A stretch of 64,000 nucleotides of DNA from Plazaster borealis (GCA_021014325.1 CM037457.1:11226538-11290537); one strand, 5' to 3'; positions 1 through 11,163 are shown, numbered from the stretch's first letter. Numbers and translations are program-made. Notes: generated from the sequence alone by a model not told the origin.

Positions 1-120
1 AGAAAAAAGGCGAGATGAATGTATAAGGGAAACCAAAGTCAACAGGAATTCTAGATTCTGTTGCTCTTTTGTAAACATGTGATGTCAGGGAGTTGATTAT
101 GTGAGCTTTGCGAAGCAGGC

Positions 121-142
121 TGATATATATATATGTTTTTAT

Positions 143-173
<31 letters not shown>

Positions 174-178
174 CTCTC
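121..178. repeat. TTTC microsatellite with TA run
   Basis: A short TA run is followed by nine or so copies of TTTC between about 141 and 175. The rest of 1-848 is intron/flank with no exon seen, apart from the SINE-like piece at about 415-545. Confidence 0.9.
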
Positions 179-411
179 TGGTCAAACGGGCACGTGTTCA
201 AAATGAAAAAGGCCAAACTCCTAAACTATTCGGCCGATTTTAACCAAATTTAATCAAATTAAACCTTGACACCTACCCTATCTAGGGTAAGTAATAAATG
301 TTGGCCAATGCTCATCTGGTGGTCATTTTATAAATATTTACTATATGATCATTCTCCCACATTCTTTGGCCGAAACATTGAGAAGCTGTCAAATGTATGT
401 ACCCACTACTA

Positions 412-545
412 ACTTCATGATTCGAACTGGCTCGCTGTGTGGTATAACAGAAAGGACTACCGGTATAGAATTACCATGGTTGCGTTTTCGAATCCCTTCT
501 GCTTTAGATTAATGAGGATAAGGATGGCAAAATCCTCATTTCGAA
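412..545 (+). mobile_element. tRNA-like SINE fragment (diverged copy)
   Basis: The segment with 'gattcgaactggctcg', 'aacagaaaggact' and 'ttcgaatcccttctgcttta' recurs at 10937-11065 and 35951-36080. The B-box-like GTTCGAATCCC is clearest in those two copies; here it is mutated. Because the copies sit at corresponding intron sites and elsewhere, this looks like an old tRNA-derived SINE. Confidence 0.45.
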
Positions 546-848
546 GTTCACTTTTTTTTCCCCAAAATATTATCTTAACATGAAAATGTTTTTAATTTTG
601 AGATTATTGTTAGCATGGTGCAATTTGTGATGATACCTACAACCGTAATGATGAAAAATCACCTCCGGCCTCATATAGGGCATAAACCAATCGCTGTGTT
701 TTTCGTTCCCAGAGCAAAGATCATGTCAGTTTTATAAATACAACCTAGCTCGGCAAACTCTGTTAAATGATATTCTCCTTAAATTTGAGCTTTCTGCGAT
801 TAACAGTTTACAAGTGTATTTGAATCTTTGGTAAAGTTAACTTTGTAC

Positions 849-1040
849 CATTGCATCTACCATCCGTGGTAGACCACTCCCCGACTTGCTGTGCCCAATT
901 CAGTTGACACCGTGACAAACCACCTTCCGGCTCGTAACCTTCACTGCACGTCAGTTTACAAACAGTTCCGATGCTCCTGTCCGTTGTGTCGCATGACAGT
1001 TGCCCGTTGCTTGGCTGCGTCAATTCCTCACATTGAATAC
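849..1040 (-). CDS. Gene A exon: CCP/sushi domain (six-cysteine type)
   Basis: A 192-nt exon, phase 1 at both ends, with acceptor ..cccag and donor G|GTACAAAG. It encodes one CCP that starts ECREL-like (IQCEELTQPSNGQLSC) and has the motifs CKLTCSEGYE and GEWS before the last Cys. The extra cysteine pair resembles selectin-type CCPs. It is a paralog of the exons at 12178-12378 and 37189-37392, which share SNG.QLSC, GT.C.LTCSEGYE and GEWSTT. It is the last exon of gene A inside this window. Confidence 0.82.
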
Positions 1041-1384
1041 CTGGGTGAAAGAATGTGGATTTTGTGTCTCCAGATTCTCCTTTTCATCTGCTTGATTTAA
1101 TTACATTAGTTCGTTGTTTTTTTTTAGATAACTAGAAGAACACCTAGTAGATGTGGGATTTTTTTTTGACATAACAATCAGTGCACATCCTTTACAGTGT
1201 CTAACGAAAAGTTTAGTAACAACACTTTAAGGCAATTTTTCAGTTGGAAATAATTATCTTGAGATATTGAACTCTTGTACAATTTCTAATCAGAATGAAA
1301 CCAACAATTTTTGTTATGAAAATGGTTTTGGAAATTGTGGGATTTATTTCCAGTTGTCATTCCTTGAATGAATGTCGTACTCAC

Positions 1385-1576
1385 GTGTGCATCTGAGAGG
1401 AACCGCAGACCACTGTCCTGTGGCTAGACACTGCACGTCTGCTGCTGTACCTGGTTGAGCTCGGTGGTTCTGTCTACACTGCAGATAGCACTCCACACCA
1501 AAGTGATTGCCGCAGTTGGGCGGGACGACCAAGACGCCAGACGCGTCGCTGACGGTCAGTTGGACACATTTTAAAG
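1385..1576 (-). CDS. Gene A exon: CCP/sushi domain
   Basis: A 192-nt phase 1-1 exon. The acceptor is ..gacgcag and the donor C|GTGAGTAC. The translation carries KCVQLTVSDASG, PPNCGNHFGVECYLQC and CLATGQWSAVPLRC, which gives the Cys-Cys-Trp-Cys spacing of a sushi domain with one additional cysteine pair. It follows the GCC2-like exon (2014-2172), matching the polydom order. No close second copy was noticed in the window, although the split CCP of gene D (49683-50287) is similar in its second half. Confidence 0.78.
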
Positions 1577-2013
1577 CTGCGTCAAAGGTCAGAATGACGT
1601 CAGTTTACTTTACAGGGAAGCCAGTTGAGGCTTGGGGCAAGACAAAGTCTACTGCGGGAAAATTCGAGTGTGGGATTGTGATTCCTTGGAACAACAAATG
1701 ATGCCCCGATTGATAAAAAGAACTACCGTTGCGCATTTCCATGTCATTCCTTGGTAGGCAAGATTCTACACTGTTGTTGAAGGTGGCTATATATTTCGCA
1801 TCCCAATTTCAATATTTCTTCATGCTTTATCAATAGAATAAACTCCAGGCAACAATTGAACATATTTTCTTCCATTGAGTTGTGTACAAACTGTGCCCAC
1901 GGGAGGTCCGTGCAGGGTTTGTAGATAATTTAATAACATGCGAGGTTACAGGCAACACACTAAACAGCATACACTGTACTTATGTTATTTGATAGATGGG
2001 GCTGTTGTCTTAC

Positions 2014-2172
2014 GTATACAAGAGACTCCTGACCTAGGGGTGCCTTCATGACCAGGCAGGCACTCACAGGCATCCCGTGAAATACTGCCCTCTACTGCTG
2101 TAGTTGATAAATCCGGACACGATGTACAGGCTCTGTTGCCATATTCAGGTTTGTAAGTACCTCTTGGGCAAG
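2014..2172 (-). CDS. Gene A exon: GCC2/GCC3-like (ephrin-receptor-like) cysteine-rich module
   Basis: A 159-nt phase 1-1 exon with acceptor ..cctgcag and donor C|GTAAGAC. It encodes ACPRGTYKPEYGNRACTSC, then a CECLPGHEG motif, the signature of the GCC2/GCC3 family found next to CCP and EGF modules in polydom. The paralog in gene C is 28726-28884, with the same length and splice phases and only scattered substitutions. Confidence 0.82.
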
Positions 2173-2264
2173 CTGCAGGAAAGAAAACAACAGAGTTGGG
2201 GAGATATTGCAACGGGATTTGAGGTTCATGGAACTGCAAACGAAAAACTTGGTTGTTGTCGTAC

Positions 2265-2447
2265 CGTCGCATTCTCCGACTTTACCGCCGCCTGTGTATC
2301 CGGGATGACAGGCACATCCGTAGCTTCCGGTCTGTGTTGCGCATGAGCAGGTAGCCTGTGCATCACAACAACTATGCCCCTGGGAGCACACCGAATCACA
2401 CAGGGAAGGAAGGACATTGCGGTCCCAAGAAGCAATGTCTCCTTCAT
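2265..2447 (-). CDS. Gene A exon: EGF-like cysteine-rich module after VWA
   Basis: A 183-nt phase 1-1 exon with acceptor ..tttgtag and donor G|GTACGAC. The peptide contains LCDSVCSQGHSCCDAQATC, CSCATQTGSYGCACHPGY and a final C in GECDG. It is an EGF-like fold with extra cysteines, lying directly C-terminal to the VWA domain. The paralog in gene C is 28982-29167 (186 nt, one codon longer). Confidence 0.8.
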
Positions 2448-2727
2448 CTACAAAAGGACAAGAAATCACAAACAAAGTAACAGTCTTGAAAAGGGCTTTA
2501 TAAACGAAGTCAACATTACTCACTTGCACATGACCAACATTAATAAAAGATGAATTTGGTTTTCCGAAATTCAGACCGGGTTGTCAAAAAGACACTGAAG
2601 ACTTCTATCTGTACTGGTATTACCATAATGTGAATGATGATACATGGCATGGCTCCATTTGGGGAAAGTCTGGCCGTTTTGGTAAGCACTGAATGATGCT
2701 TTGCAGTTGTAACATATCTTTTTGCTA

Positions 2728-2830
2728 AATAATAATAATAATAATAATAATTTTATTTCTATAGCTCACATCTCCTCTGCTCATGGCGCTTTACAAGTAT
2801 ACAATAGGCATAAATTAGAAATAAAATTAT
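2728..2830 (+). mobile_element. LINE-type 3' tail with TAA microsatellite
   Basis: A run of about eight AAT units is followed by 'tttatttctatagctcaca' and 'catggcgctttaca'. This is the arrangement typical of the 3' end of RTE/L2-type non-LTR elements in marine invertebrates (family knowledge). A related tail occurs at 42374-42460. It sits in the gene A intron 2448-3921, which otherwise shows only the foldback at 3502-3728. Confidence 0.4.
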
Positions 2831-3501
2831 CTAAGCAATTTACAATACTATTATTACAAAAAATTAAATAAGTACGAGATAAAAGATCAAGATAAACAAT
2901 TGGCACTAGATAAAATAGAATGTCACTGGACTAGTGCGCCCTCTCCTACAGGTCAGAAGAAGCTTGTTGCTGATTATACTGGTCCCCTGTCTTTATAGGA
3001 TAAAGACAGGCACTGGTCTTACGGTCCCAATTGTTTCTTTGTATACAATGATTTCATTGGATAAACGTGCAGTGAAGTAAGCTTTCCATATTTGTGTTAT
3101 GATTGGTCAGAGGTGGTGTAGTTTGTCAACATGCACTTTCGGTTGTCTGCATGCAGCGTGTGCATAATATTTGTTCATGTACAGTATGTAATGTTGTTTT
3201 ATTCACTAAGTGTACATGTACGTGTGAACTGACTGCGAATCTCCATGTGAAATGGATGTGAGATCATCTGGCAGGATCCAGCCAGGCGCCCAAGGCCGGT
3301 ATCTGGCGTTATTCACGAGCCTCGAAGTGTGACGTCAGATGTTCAGGCTAGTTGCTCATTGGCTCATCCCATATGCTATACTTGCATAATTAAGTTGTTA
3401 ATTTGCCTCTAAAATGGCGACCGAATGACGTGTTGACACTAAGGTATCAGGATTAGTCCTATTTGGAGCAATTGTCTCCACATTAACCCCCTGTCCGTGT
3501 A

Positions 3502-3728
3502 CACTGCAAAAACTGGATTGTTAAAATTGACAACATGGATTTTGTCACATATAGATACAAACAAATCTAACTTTACACAATATGTATTAGATTAACACTA
3601 ATTTCTGCAAAAACATTTACACTGGTGTTATTTTAACACCCTAAGATGTTAATTTTGATTTTGTTTTCCCGGTATCTATATGTGACAACACCCATGGTGT
3701 CAATTTTAACACCCAAGTTTTTGCAGTG
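3502..3728. mobile_element. Foldback MITE with CACTGCAAAAACT termini
   Basis: The 13-bp ends are exact inverted copies (cactgcaaaaact and agtttttgcagtg). The inner arms continue the pairing: 'ttaaaattgacaacatgg' against 'ccatggtgtcaattttaa' and 'tcacatatagatac' against 'gtatctatatgtga'. TA flanks both ends, suggesting a 2-bp TA target duplication. It is about 227 bp long and non-coding. Confidence 0.75.
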
Positions 3729-3921
3729 TAGGTTTTAGATGTAAACTTAAAAAGCCAATCTCATGGCCGTGTTTTTTAAACAACAGGAAAATAAGCTTAT
3801 CGGCTCTTTTAAGAGCCAACCCCCTCTTAATTTAGACGTAATTTACATCTCATTACGTAATCTCTCTACATCAATTAGCACCTCAAATCTGATGATATTA
3901 CTCTTACTCCATGGCGCTTAC

Positions 3922-4145
3922 CTCCTTTCAATTTGGTAGCGAGGCTCTCAACGTCAGTCAGTTGATCAAGGAGGAATCTGTATTGGTCAGTCGGAGTGGA
4001 GGCGATAGCGTCTAACTCCTCTACGCTGATGCCGTCGCCCAGGCCAACCGTGAAGATTTCGATACCGCTGGCTTTCATGGTCTGGGCAACAGTGCGTGGA
4101 CTCCCTCCGTCAGTTGAACGACCGGCAATCAAGAGGAAAACAATC
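3922..4145 (-). CDS. Gene A exon: C-terminal half of VWA domain
   Basis: A 224-nt exon entered in phase 2 (it completes the Arg codon begun by exon 1) and left in phase 1. It encodes IVFLLIAGRSTDGGS, then KASGIEIFTVGLGDGIS and the ASTPTDQYRF segment, the typical second half of a VWA Rossmann fold (beta-D to the C-terminal helix). The gene C equivalent is 29620-29843, of identical length. Confidence 0.85.
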
Positions 4146-4978
4146 CTTAGGGGAAAATAGTAAACATTGTATAGTTTCGCTTTCTTTTCATTGGTTTTCT
4201 TTTATCCGTTTTTCTGTCGATGTTTTTTAAAAGACTTTATACTGGAGGGAACCTGCTTAAACGGGAGCAAAAGGAACATTTCAGTCGACATTTTCTACCA
4301 GTATCGTGTTATCACCCTCAAAATTGGGTACCTGAGTTTCTGTCCTTTTTCTTGAAGAGTTCTTTGGAAATGGTTTCCTGTAAATTGCATTGAATGCTTG
4401 TAATGTTAGTATCTTCTTGCGTACTTTAGGGGCCATCCAACGTTTTGAACATTTTTCGCTGTCACACAAATAGTAATACAGAGAATTGCCGTCAAAGACT
4501 GAGTACGACTTTAAAGTGTGTTTTAAAATGTTGCTATTTCTTCCCTTAGTATCAATGGATGAAAACTTTTTTTTATTTAAATGACTGCAAAATTTAGCAG
4601 AAGTCGAGCTAATGATTTAGTGCTTTATTGATGTTATTTATTTATTTATTTGTTGTGGTTCAAATATTAGTTTCCGTTTAATATTTACCAAAATGTCACC
4701 AGAGAGAGAGGGGGGGCCTTACATATTATAATCTCCTCATTTACTTATCTATTCTCTAAAGAGACCAAGTGTCAATGTTGTTTTTTACCCACGCATGAAC
4801 CGTTAATTAAATTCCTTTTCATACTGATTGTAGACCTCAAAATGAGTTAGTCTTGATGCAAGACGTTTAATGGTTAGTGTCAACAATGTCATACGCTGAT
4901 TTGAATTGAATTGTGTCACATTTCCTTGGGCTGGGCATAACAGGAAAGGCTATGCGAGGAAAGATGCTCAAATTTTAC

Positions 4979-5508
4979 CTTGTTGTTGATGGCTGCGATT
5001 GGGTAAGGATTTCTTGTGCACGTCGCAGACCCTCAACGGTGCACGAACCCCCGCCTCTGTAAGTTACAAATAAGGGTAGGTCGTTGCCCAGAAAGGTGCA
5101 TTTATTCTTCCCCTCGGGAGACGTGATGTAGTCGATATCTGTGTAGACTCTATCGCAGCTGGAGTAAGTGACAACGGCAATCCGGGAGTTTTCTTCTGAC
5201 ACGCTGAACAGCTTGGAGAAATGCCTGACGAACTGCACCTCACAGCCGAAGTAGCTTCTTCCTACGCTGCCCGAGGAGTCGAGTACGAACACGATCTCGG
5301 CTGGCTTGTTCTGGAATTTTTCAAGGACTGCCAAGAACCGCGAGCTGGTGGCGTGGATTGCGTCTCGGTCCAGCTCATCAGGAGTCATCACTGGATGAGG
5401 GCACTCCGGGTACAGTTGTGACTGGGCTAAACCACTCAGGCACAGCAAAGTTGTGACGATGTGGAGTGACGAAGCCACAGAAATCATTTTGCGTGTGCCA
5501 ACTGCCAT
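4979..5508 (-). CDS. Gene A first coding exon: signal peptide plus N-terminal half of VWA domain
   Basis: The chosen start is the ATG at 5506-5508, giving MAVGTRKMISVASS and then a hydrophobic stretch ending LSGLAQSQ, a plausible signal peptide. An in-frame ATG 15 codons upstream (5551-5553) is possible but would put a cysteine-rich leader first. The mature part begins YPECPHPV and has EIVFVLDSSGSVG, an intact DxSxS MIDAS motif, and then RIAVVTYSS. The donor AG|GTAAAATT leaves a phase-2 boundary that joins 3922-4145. Divalent-cation-dependent ligand binding is expected from the intact MIDAS residues; the ligand is unknown. Confidence 0.85.
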
Positions 5509-6063
5509 TGTTTCGCCTGTTCGGCAACACAATGGCAAGCAGGACACAGTCAATTGGAAAGTAATACGAAAGTGATAATTCCAACTCAGCTGGATTATAA
5601 ATCCAGATCAAATGCGTGCACTGCAGGAAATCACTGCCATGTCACACGTCACACGACCCTCATAACCAGCAACCAATTACGTTAGGGTAGAACCTTTGAT
5701 TTGTAAGCAATGCAAGTCTCAGACTCTGCAACCGTACAAAGTAATATAATTACTTTCAACATCTGTAAAAACATTTTTATTCCAATAACGAAACCGAAAT
5801 GTCAAACCTTCACCTTTACACAAACCGCAATTTTGTCCCAGTTCCAATTCAGGGTTTCAAATAACACGCTGGGGAGGGGGGGGCGTGAACACAATAGCAA
5901 ACAGTCTGGATAAAGGGGACTTATAGACTGTAGCAGTACTAAGGAGTACCTGAGAAATATCGGGTGGAGTATTGGTTTGTAACTGATGTGTTTATTTATT
6001 TGTTTGATTACACTAAAACAGCCAGCACAGAGGCTGTCGAGAAAATACGTCCAGACCCACCAC

Positions 6064-6076
6064 CCCCCCCCCCCCC
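6064..6076 (+). repeat. Poly-C tract
   Basis: A run of about 13 C in the gene B-gene A intergenic region (5509-8739). The rest of this region is made of the minisatellite at 6176-6690, microsatellites and a MITE; no exon was recognised. Confidence 0.85.
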
Positions 6077-6175
6077 AAGAATCAATCATTAATATTCCTG
6101 ATAAGCCTATGGATCAGTACCTTTTAGGTGCCTTTTTTGTGTATCTTAGATTACCAACGGTACTGGCCTAATGTG

Positions 6176-6690
6176 GGGGGATCTTTTTTACATGGCTTGG
6201 GAGTATCTGGGTGTGTCTGTGATTACCGTAGGTACCGGTACTAACATATCGTGGTGCATTTGGGGGTACCTGGGTGTTTCTGGGATTACCAAAGGTACTG
6301 GCGTATGTTCGGTGCATTTGGGGGTATTTGGTTATCTGGGTGTGTCTGAGATTACCTTAGGTACTGACATATTTTCGAGGATATTTTGTATCCGGGTATA
6401 CCTTGGCGTATTTGGGAGTATCTGGGTGTGTCTGGGATTACTCAATGTATTAAAATATACCTTGGTGTACCTAGTGTTGGGATTACCGAGATACTGGCAT
6501 ATCTTGGGGGATCTGTTGTACCTGTGGGTATACCTTGTGAGTACCTTGGTGTGTATGGGAATACCCGGCTGTGTCTGGGATGAGCCAGGTGTGTCTGGGA
6601 TTACCCGGGGTGTGTTTGGGATTACCTGGGTGTGTCTAGGATTACCTGGATGTGTCTGGGATTACCCGGGGTACTGACATATTTCTGCTA
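6176..6690 (+). repeat. G/T-rich degenerate minisatellite (unit like tacctgggtgtgtctgggat)
   Basis: Imperfect repetition of 'tgggtgtgtctgggattacc' with 'ggtactgacatat' interspersed. It keeps a long plus-strand reading frame open (6171-6677), but the peptide is just the repeat (YLGVSGIT-like) and is not considered a gene. A paralogous array lies at 21820-22270 in the equivalent position of block A. Confidence 0.8.
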
Positions 6691-7584
6691 CCTGGAAAGG
6701 AACGAGTTTTATTATCAAGAGGCACTCTTATGACTTTGACTGCCACGGAAAAGTAGTCTCTTTTGCGCTCGATAATTAAACACGCACTCAAAGTACAGGC
6801 TGAAAATCAGTATCTCGACGCAAAATGCTTTGCCACGAAAAAATAAAAAGAGGTACAAGAACGGGGTGCTCGGCATTCTAATTTATATTAATTTGTCTTT
6901 AAAATCATTGTGATTTTATTTAAAATGATCACAATAACTCGTCGGACGGTCATGCAAAATGTTTTTCAAAATAACCCAAAACGCAGCATTTTAGATAAAT
7001 ATTGTGTGGCCTACACGGCGCACTTCCAATAAACAACTCTGCACACCGATTGTGAGACGCCCTCATTCGTTAACTAAATCACTTGTGTTGGTGGGGTTTT
7101 CACCATTTACCGCTGTATTTATTCTTTTACCTTGTGTATCAACTTTGCTGTGATTGGTTGAATATTTTCGTCGGACAGGATAAAACAGTGAAAACATCAA
7201 AACTGTTTTCCAATCAAATGCGATGTTACTTACACCACGGTACGGTTCAATGTATTACAATTTGACCTCTGTGTGTATATCACCCGCGCGCGCACGCACA
7301 CAGTGTTAATGCACTGTGCATTATAAACACAGCGCTTTGATTTATTGAGACTTTTCCTATTAAACTTTTCCATATAGCTACAGTAAATGTCGACCCGCCC
7401 CTTTTCATCCAAACCTGCCCCAACCATTCTGGCACACATCAAATTTAACATAAACTAAACCAAGTGTTTATTTCTGTATACTTTCCGTAAACCCCTCTTC
7501 ATATTAAGCAAGGAAGTATTATGTGGGTCTATCTATCACTAATAAACCGGAAAACATCCCCGCACTATTAAAGACTCGATCATA

Positions 7585-7685
7585 AACAAAACAAACAAAC
7601 AAACACCCCAACACCCCAACAAACAAACAAACACCCCAACACCCCCAACAAACAAACAAACAAACACCCAAACAAACAACAAACG
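7585..7685. repeat. AAAC/CAAACAAA microsatellite
   Basis: Repeated aacaaac units interrupted by 'accccaac'. The equivalent in the second copy of block A, at 22532-22575, is a cleaner (AAAC)n, so the two copies have drifted in repeat number. Confidence 0.85.
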
Positions 7686-7952
7686 AAATCAACGATGAAA
7701 GTTAAATCATTTTATATACATAGCATTTCCCTGTTAACACCCTCATCAACAAATTGTGTGATACAAAAAAAGTAGTCATTACTAATGAATCTCAGAGAAA
7801 AACAAAAAACTAAGTTACACAATACGTCTCCGAATCAAAATTAACAGATCTATTTATTTATTTATTTAAACATATTTATACAGGATACATATATCAGCTC
7901 AGAGGCTGTTTTACATTATGGTCCTGTTAAGACCAGGTGTAAACACTGTTAA

Positions 7953-8223
7953 AGGCACTGATTGTCAAAGACCAGTGTTCTCACTTGGTGTATCCCAACA
8001 TGCATAAAATAACAAGCCTGTGAAAATTTGGGCTCAATTGGTCATCGAAGTTTTTATTGTTTTAGTGAGAAATTACCTCTTTCTCACAAACTACGTTACT
8101 TCAGAGGGAGTCGTTTCCTACAATGTATTATACTAGACTATCAACAGCTCTCCGTTGCTTGTTACCAAGTAAGTTTTTATGCTAATATTTGTTTTGAGTC
8201 ATTACCAAACGTGTACGATACCT
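7953..8223 (+). mobile_element. TTAA-flanked MITE (piggyBac-type), internally deleted copy
   Basis: The ends are AGGCACTG.. and ..CGATACCT with TTAA directly on both sides (7949-7952 and 8224-8227). The paralogous block at 23048-23051 has a single TTAA at the same place and no insert, so this is a filled/empty pair. Compared with the roughly 370-bp copies (for example 40723-41089) this one has lost its centre. piggyBac-type transposons target TTAA (established knowledge), so mobilisation by such a transposase is likely. Confidence 0.85.
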
Positions 8224-8636
8224 TTAAAGTTAAACCTCGTACGTTAACTTAACCATCATGTCAAACAATGTTAACTAAAACGTGTACTAAGCTGATTATA
8301 CTGAATATATAGCAATAAAGACACCACGACACCAAAGTTCACGGCAAATGCAGGTTTTAAAGATTTGGAAAACAATAACTATTAAAGGAGAAGTAAATTA
8401 TTCGCCTTTGAAAGAGTGAATGGGTGTTCGATGTCAAACACATCCCAGCTGAACATTTGTGTTTTGTCATGAATGTTAAGCACGTTTATCTACAATGCTT
8501 ACCAAAGGTAATTGGACGGTCTTTAAATGCTATTTCCCCGACTTTAATCTTTGACAGACATCAAGAATTCTCTGGAGGAATTAACTGATATCAACTATTA
8601 ATAAGTGAGCAATCAGGTTGAAACTTAACAATTGTA

Positions 8637-8642
8637 TTTATT
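8637..8642 (-). promoter_or_regulatory. Gene B polyadenylation signal AATAAA
   Basis: Reading the minus strand, AATAAA lies about 100 nt after the gene B stop codon (8740-8742). The same hexamer is kept at 23460-23465 in the paralogous 3' end of gene C, which supports it being functional. Confidence 0.6.
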
Positions 8643-8739
8643 TTCAATTATTTCTCTTTTTATCACAAGCAACCCTGTACCTTGTCTTTGACATTCCTTC
8701 TAACTAATCAATCAAGTCAGACCACTATTCCAGTGCTTG

Positions 8740-8993
8740 CTATATCGTACAAGTTACATCCACGGTAAATTCACAAATCACTGTATAACCGGCTTGGTCC
8801 TCTGCGATGTATTGAACAGTCTCTAGCAGGCCACAAAAGAAAATGGACCCGACCGGAAAGTCAGATTTGACCGTCACCTCTTTCCCGGAGTTATCCTGGA
8901 AGACCGGCTCTGCCCAATGGACAATTTCCGAACTGCCCTTGGTCTCTACAGTAATTGAGCCCGGGCATCTGACTACCTGTGGTGGCTCTTCAT
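8740..8993 (-). CDS. Gene B terminal exon: HYR domain and stop codon
   Basis: Entered in phase 1 (acceptor ..tttatag). It encodes EEPPQVVRCPGSITV, EPVFQDNSGKEVTV, QYIAEDQAG and ends CEFTVDVTCTI, then TAG at 8740-8742. It is a complete hyalin repeat with two conserved cysteines and the DNSG motif. The nearly identical paralog is 23559-23812. The protein therefore ends a few residues after the last HYR, without an anchor. Confidence 0.88.
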
Positions 8994-9237
8994 CTATAAA
9001 TAAACAAAATTGAATGTTATTATCAACATATGTGCATAAAGTTTTTATTATTTTTGTATCATTGTTGTAAACAACCGTCAGCGATTACTGTAAAATCGTT
9101 TTAGTAAGGTTCTATATCAGTAAATTGAACGGTGTGTGTTGCGACAACGGTTCTATGTAAATCATACTGGGATGTGTTCGGTGTCATCTGCAATGGATCT
9201 TTGTGGTATTGTGAAGGCTTTGTGTTTTAAAAAATAC

Positions 9238-9486
9238 CTGTGACTGTAATGCTGAATGTGCATGTGCTTTCGAGTCCGGCCCTATCACGTGCTGTGTACG
9301 TGACCACCGTTACTTCATCCAGGTAGAACCGCTCCTTGGCAGCCGAGAGGGAAGCCTCCACGGTCGGCGTTCCAATGTTGTCTCGTGCCTCCGGTTGGTC
9401 CCAGGTCGTTATAGTAAAGTTTTCATGGAGATTGGTGGGGAGCACAATGTCCTCCGGGCAGGTGATGAATTCCGGAGGCTCCAAAT
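9238..9486 (-). CDS. Gene B exon: HYR domain
   Basis: A 249-nt phase 1-1 exon with donor G|GTATTTT. It encodes LEPPEFITCPEDIVLPTN, WDQPEARDNIGTP, YLDEVTVVTYTARD and STCTFSITVT, a full HYR. The paralog at 24057-24222 keeps only the C-terminal two thirds. Confidence 0.87.
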
Positions 9487-9675
9487 CTAAAAACCATTGG
9501 GAAATGTATCATAGTGTCTTACCAATCATTTTTACAACTATTGTCATCAACATCTCGACGTTTTAGTACTTATCCAAGTAGGATGATTGATAACAGTAAA
9601 TGTAACCACTTATCATCTGCACGCACCTCGCCTACTTCCCTGATAAACTACAACTGCTTGATATTCCAGTTTTAC

Positions 9676-9918
9676 CTTCCTCAGACACGGTGAACTCACA
9701 CCGTGCGGTGTTACCAGCTTGGTCCTCTGCAATATACCAAATACTCTCTGGTTGACCAAAGAAAAACGTAGACCCGGAAGGACGGTTGCAGATGACCGAG
9801 ACGTCATGCCCGGAGTTATCCTGGAAGACCGGCTCTTCCCAGTGGACAACGGCTAGACGATTGTCGGTCTTTACTGCAATGGAGTTTGGGCAGTTGATAA
9901 GTTGTGGTGGCTCCTCGT
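9676..9918 (-). CDS. Gene B exon: HYR domain
   Basis: A 243-nt phase 1-1 exon. The peptide has DEEPPQLINCPNSIAV, EEPVFQDNSGHDVSV, SIWYIAEDQAGNTARC and EFTVSEE. Its near-identical paralog is 34686-34928 in block B. The donor is G|GTAAAACT and the acceptor ..atcctag. Confidence 0.87.
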
Positions 9919-10352
9919 CTAGGATTCAGAATGATCGAATTTACTGAAGTTATTCTATACACTTTGTCTTTACTAGCTCAGACTGCAAAGTTTTAAAGTT
10001 TGAAATGCGTATCTAAAACAAGACTGCTTTCCGTAATTACCGATCGTAAAGAAACATTGAGAAAGCCTAATTTGCCGTAGTGCTTTTCCACAATTTAGGG
10101 GCTGTTTCAGAGAAAGTGAGTGTTCTTTAAGAGTATAACAACTGGTAATTCCCGAAATGGCATAGCTATCGTAAAATCTTGCAGTTGTACCAAGGGCAAT
10201 TGCAGACCTTTATTTTACACACGTTAACAAACTGGATCGACCAATATGGGCCTATAGGTTAACAGGCATACGAAGAAATGCCACAAGAACAAGAGTACGA
10301 TATTACATACTTTAAGATTGCTGTGATAGACAGATGCAATTTGTGATGATAC

Positions 10353-10607
10353 CTTTAACCGTAATGCTGAAAGTACATGTGCTTTCGAGTCCGGCCTCAT
10401 CACGCGCTGTGTAGGTGATGACCGTTACTTCATCCAGGTAGAGCCGCTGCTGCGTAGCGGACGGTGACGCCTCGATGACCGGTTCTCCATCATTGTCCCG
10501 TGCCTCCGGTTGGTCCCAGTTTGCAGGGTTGGTAGTAAAGTTCTGATGCAGATCGGTCGGGAGAGAAATGTCTCCGGGACAAGTGATGAATTCTGGAGGG
10601 TCAATAT
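10353..10607 (-). CDS. Gene B exon: HYR domain (second of the CCP-HYR pair)
   Basis: A 255-nt phase 1-1 exon encoding PPEFITCPGDISLPTD, NWDQPEARDNDGEP, YLDEVTVITYTARDEAG and STCTFSITVK. Together with CCP 10693-10887 it forms a unit repeated about 810 bp away (11164-11698), so a local tandem duplication made the CCP-HYR-CCP-HYR run. Confidence 0.88.
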
Positions 10608-10692
10608 CTGATGATTGAGTGATAAACATTTTAAATTACTTAAATGCAAAACAAAAACGAGCAATGAGGAAACCGACTGTTCTTTTACTTAC

Positions 10693-10887
10693 CGATGCAT
10701 GTGTTTTGCACTGATGGGTCTGACCATGTACCAACTGCCTGACATGTTCTAGAACTAACTCCTCTTAACTGGAACCCATTGTCGCATACGTAGAAACATT
10801 GAGAATTGTAGTCCAACTGGCGTTCCATACAGTCTGGTGGTATGATACTCATATGCATTTCCGCGACCAGGATGGGGCAGGTCTTGG
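10693..10887 (-). CDS. Gene B exon: CCP domain
   Basis: A 195-nt phase 1-1 exon with an intact donor G|GTAAGTA. Motifs are KTCPILVAEMHMS, PPDCMERQLDYNSQCFYVC, DNGFQLRG and GTWSDP, then the final Cys. It is a sushi domain with an extra cysteine pair. The block B counterpart is 35694-35895, where the donor has been mutated. Confidence 0.86.
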
Positions 10888-10936
10888 CTGCAAGAAAAAA
10901 TGAAAAGGTGTAAAATGTATGTATTACCGACTACTA

Positions 10937-11065
10937 CCTACATGATTGGAACTGGCTCTCTTATTGGTCTAACAGAAAGGACTTCCGTTAAGATTACTTA
11001 AGGTTGTGGGTTCGAATCCCTTCTGCTTTAGATTCATGAGGATATGGATGGCGAAATCCTCAATT
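10937..11065 (+). mobile_element. tRNA-derived SINE-like element
   Basis: It contains 'aacagaaaggacttcc', the B-box-like 'gtgggttcgaatcccttc' and 'ttcatgaggatatggatgg'. A close copy at 35951-36080 lies in the paralogous intron and a diverged copy at 412-545. A-box similarity is weak, so the assignment is moderate. Confidence 0.5.
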
Positions 11066-11163
11066 CAAAGTTTACATATTGTTTATGTCCAAAATATTAT
11101 CTTAATATGAAAAAAATTCAAATTTTGAGAATATTGTTGGTGTGATGCAATTCGTGATGATAC

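Larger units (their letters stand above)
849..5508 (-). other. Gene A: secreted VWA-EGF-GCC2-CCP protein gene (polydom/SVEP1-like), 3' end outside window
   Basis: This is a gene-level entry for six exons read right to left: 4979-5508, 3922-4145, 2265-2447, 2014-2172, 1385-1576 and 849-1040. The order is signal peptide, VWA domain (split by a phase-2 intron), an EGF-like cysteine-rich module, a GCC2/GCC3-type module and two CCP (sushi) domains. After the VWA every junction is phase 1. This VWA-cysteine-rich-CCP order is the N-terminal order known for polydom (SVEP1), an extracellular adhesion/matrix protein, so an extracellular role is expected. The last exon ends in a good donor, so the gene runs on past the left edge. 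The start lies in an intergenic block shared with the start of gene B. Confidence 0.75.

Noticed and set aside
6171..6677. 168-residue plus-strand open frame
   Set aside because: It is a translation of the G/T-rich minisatellite, with repeats of the same few residues and no start or splice context.
7585..7685. CRISPR-like regular repeats
   Set aside because: Simple AAAC microsatellite with no spacers; the genome is eukaryotic.
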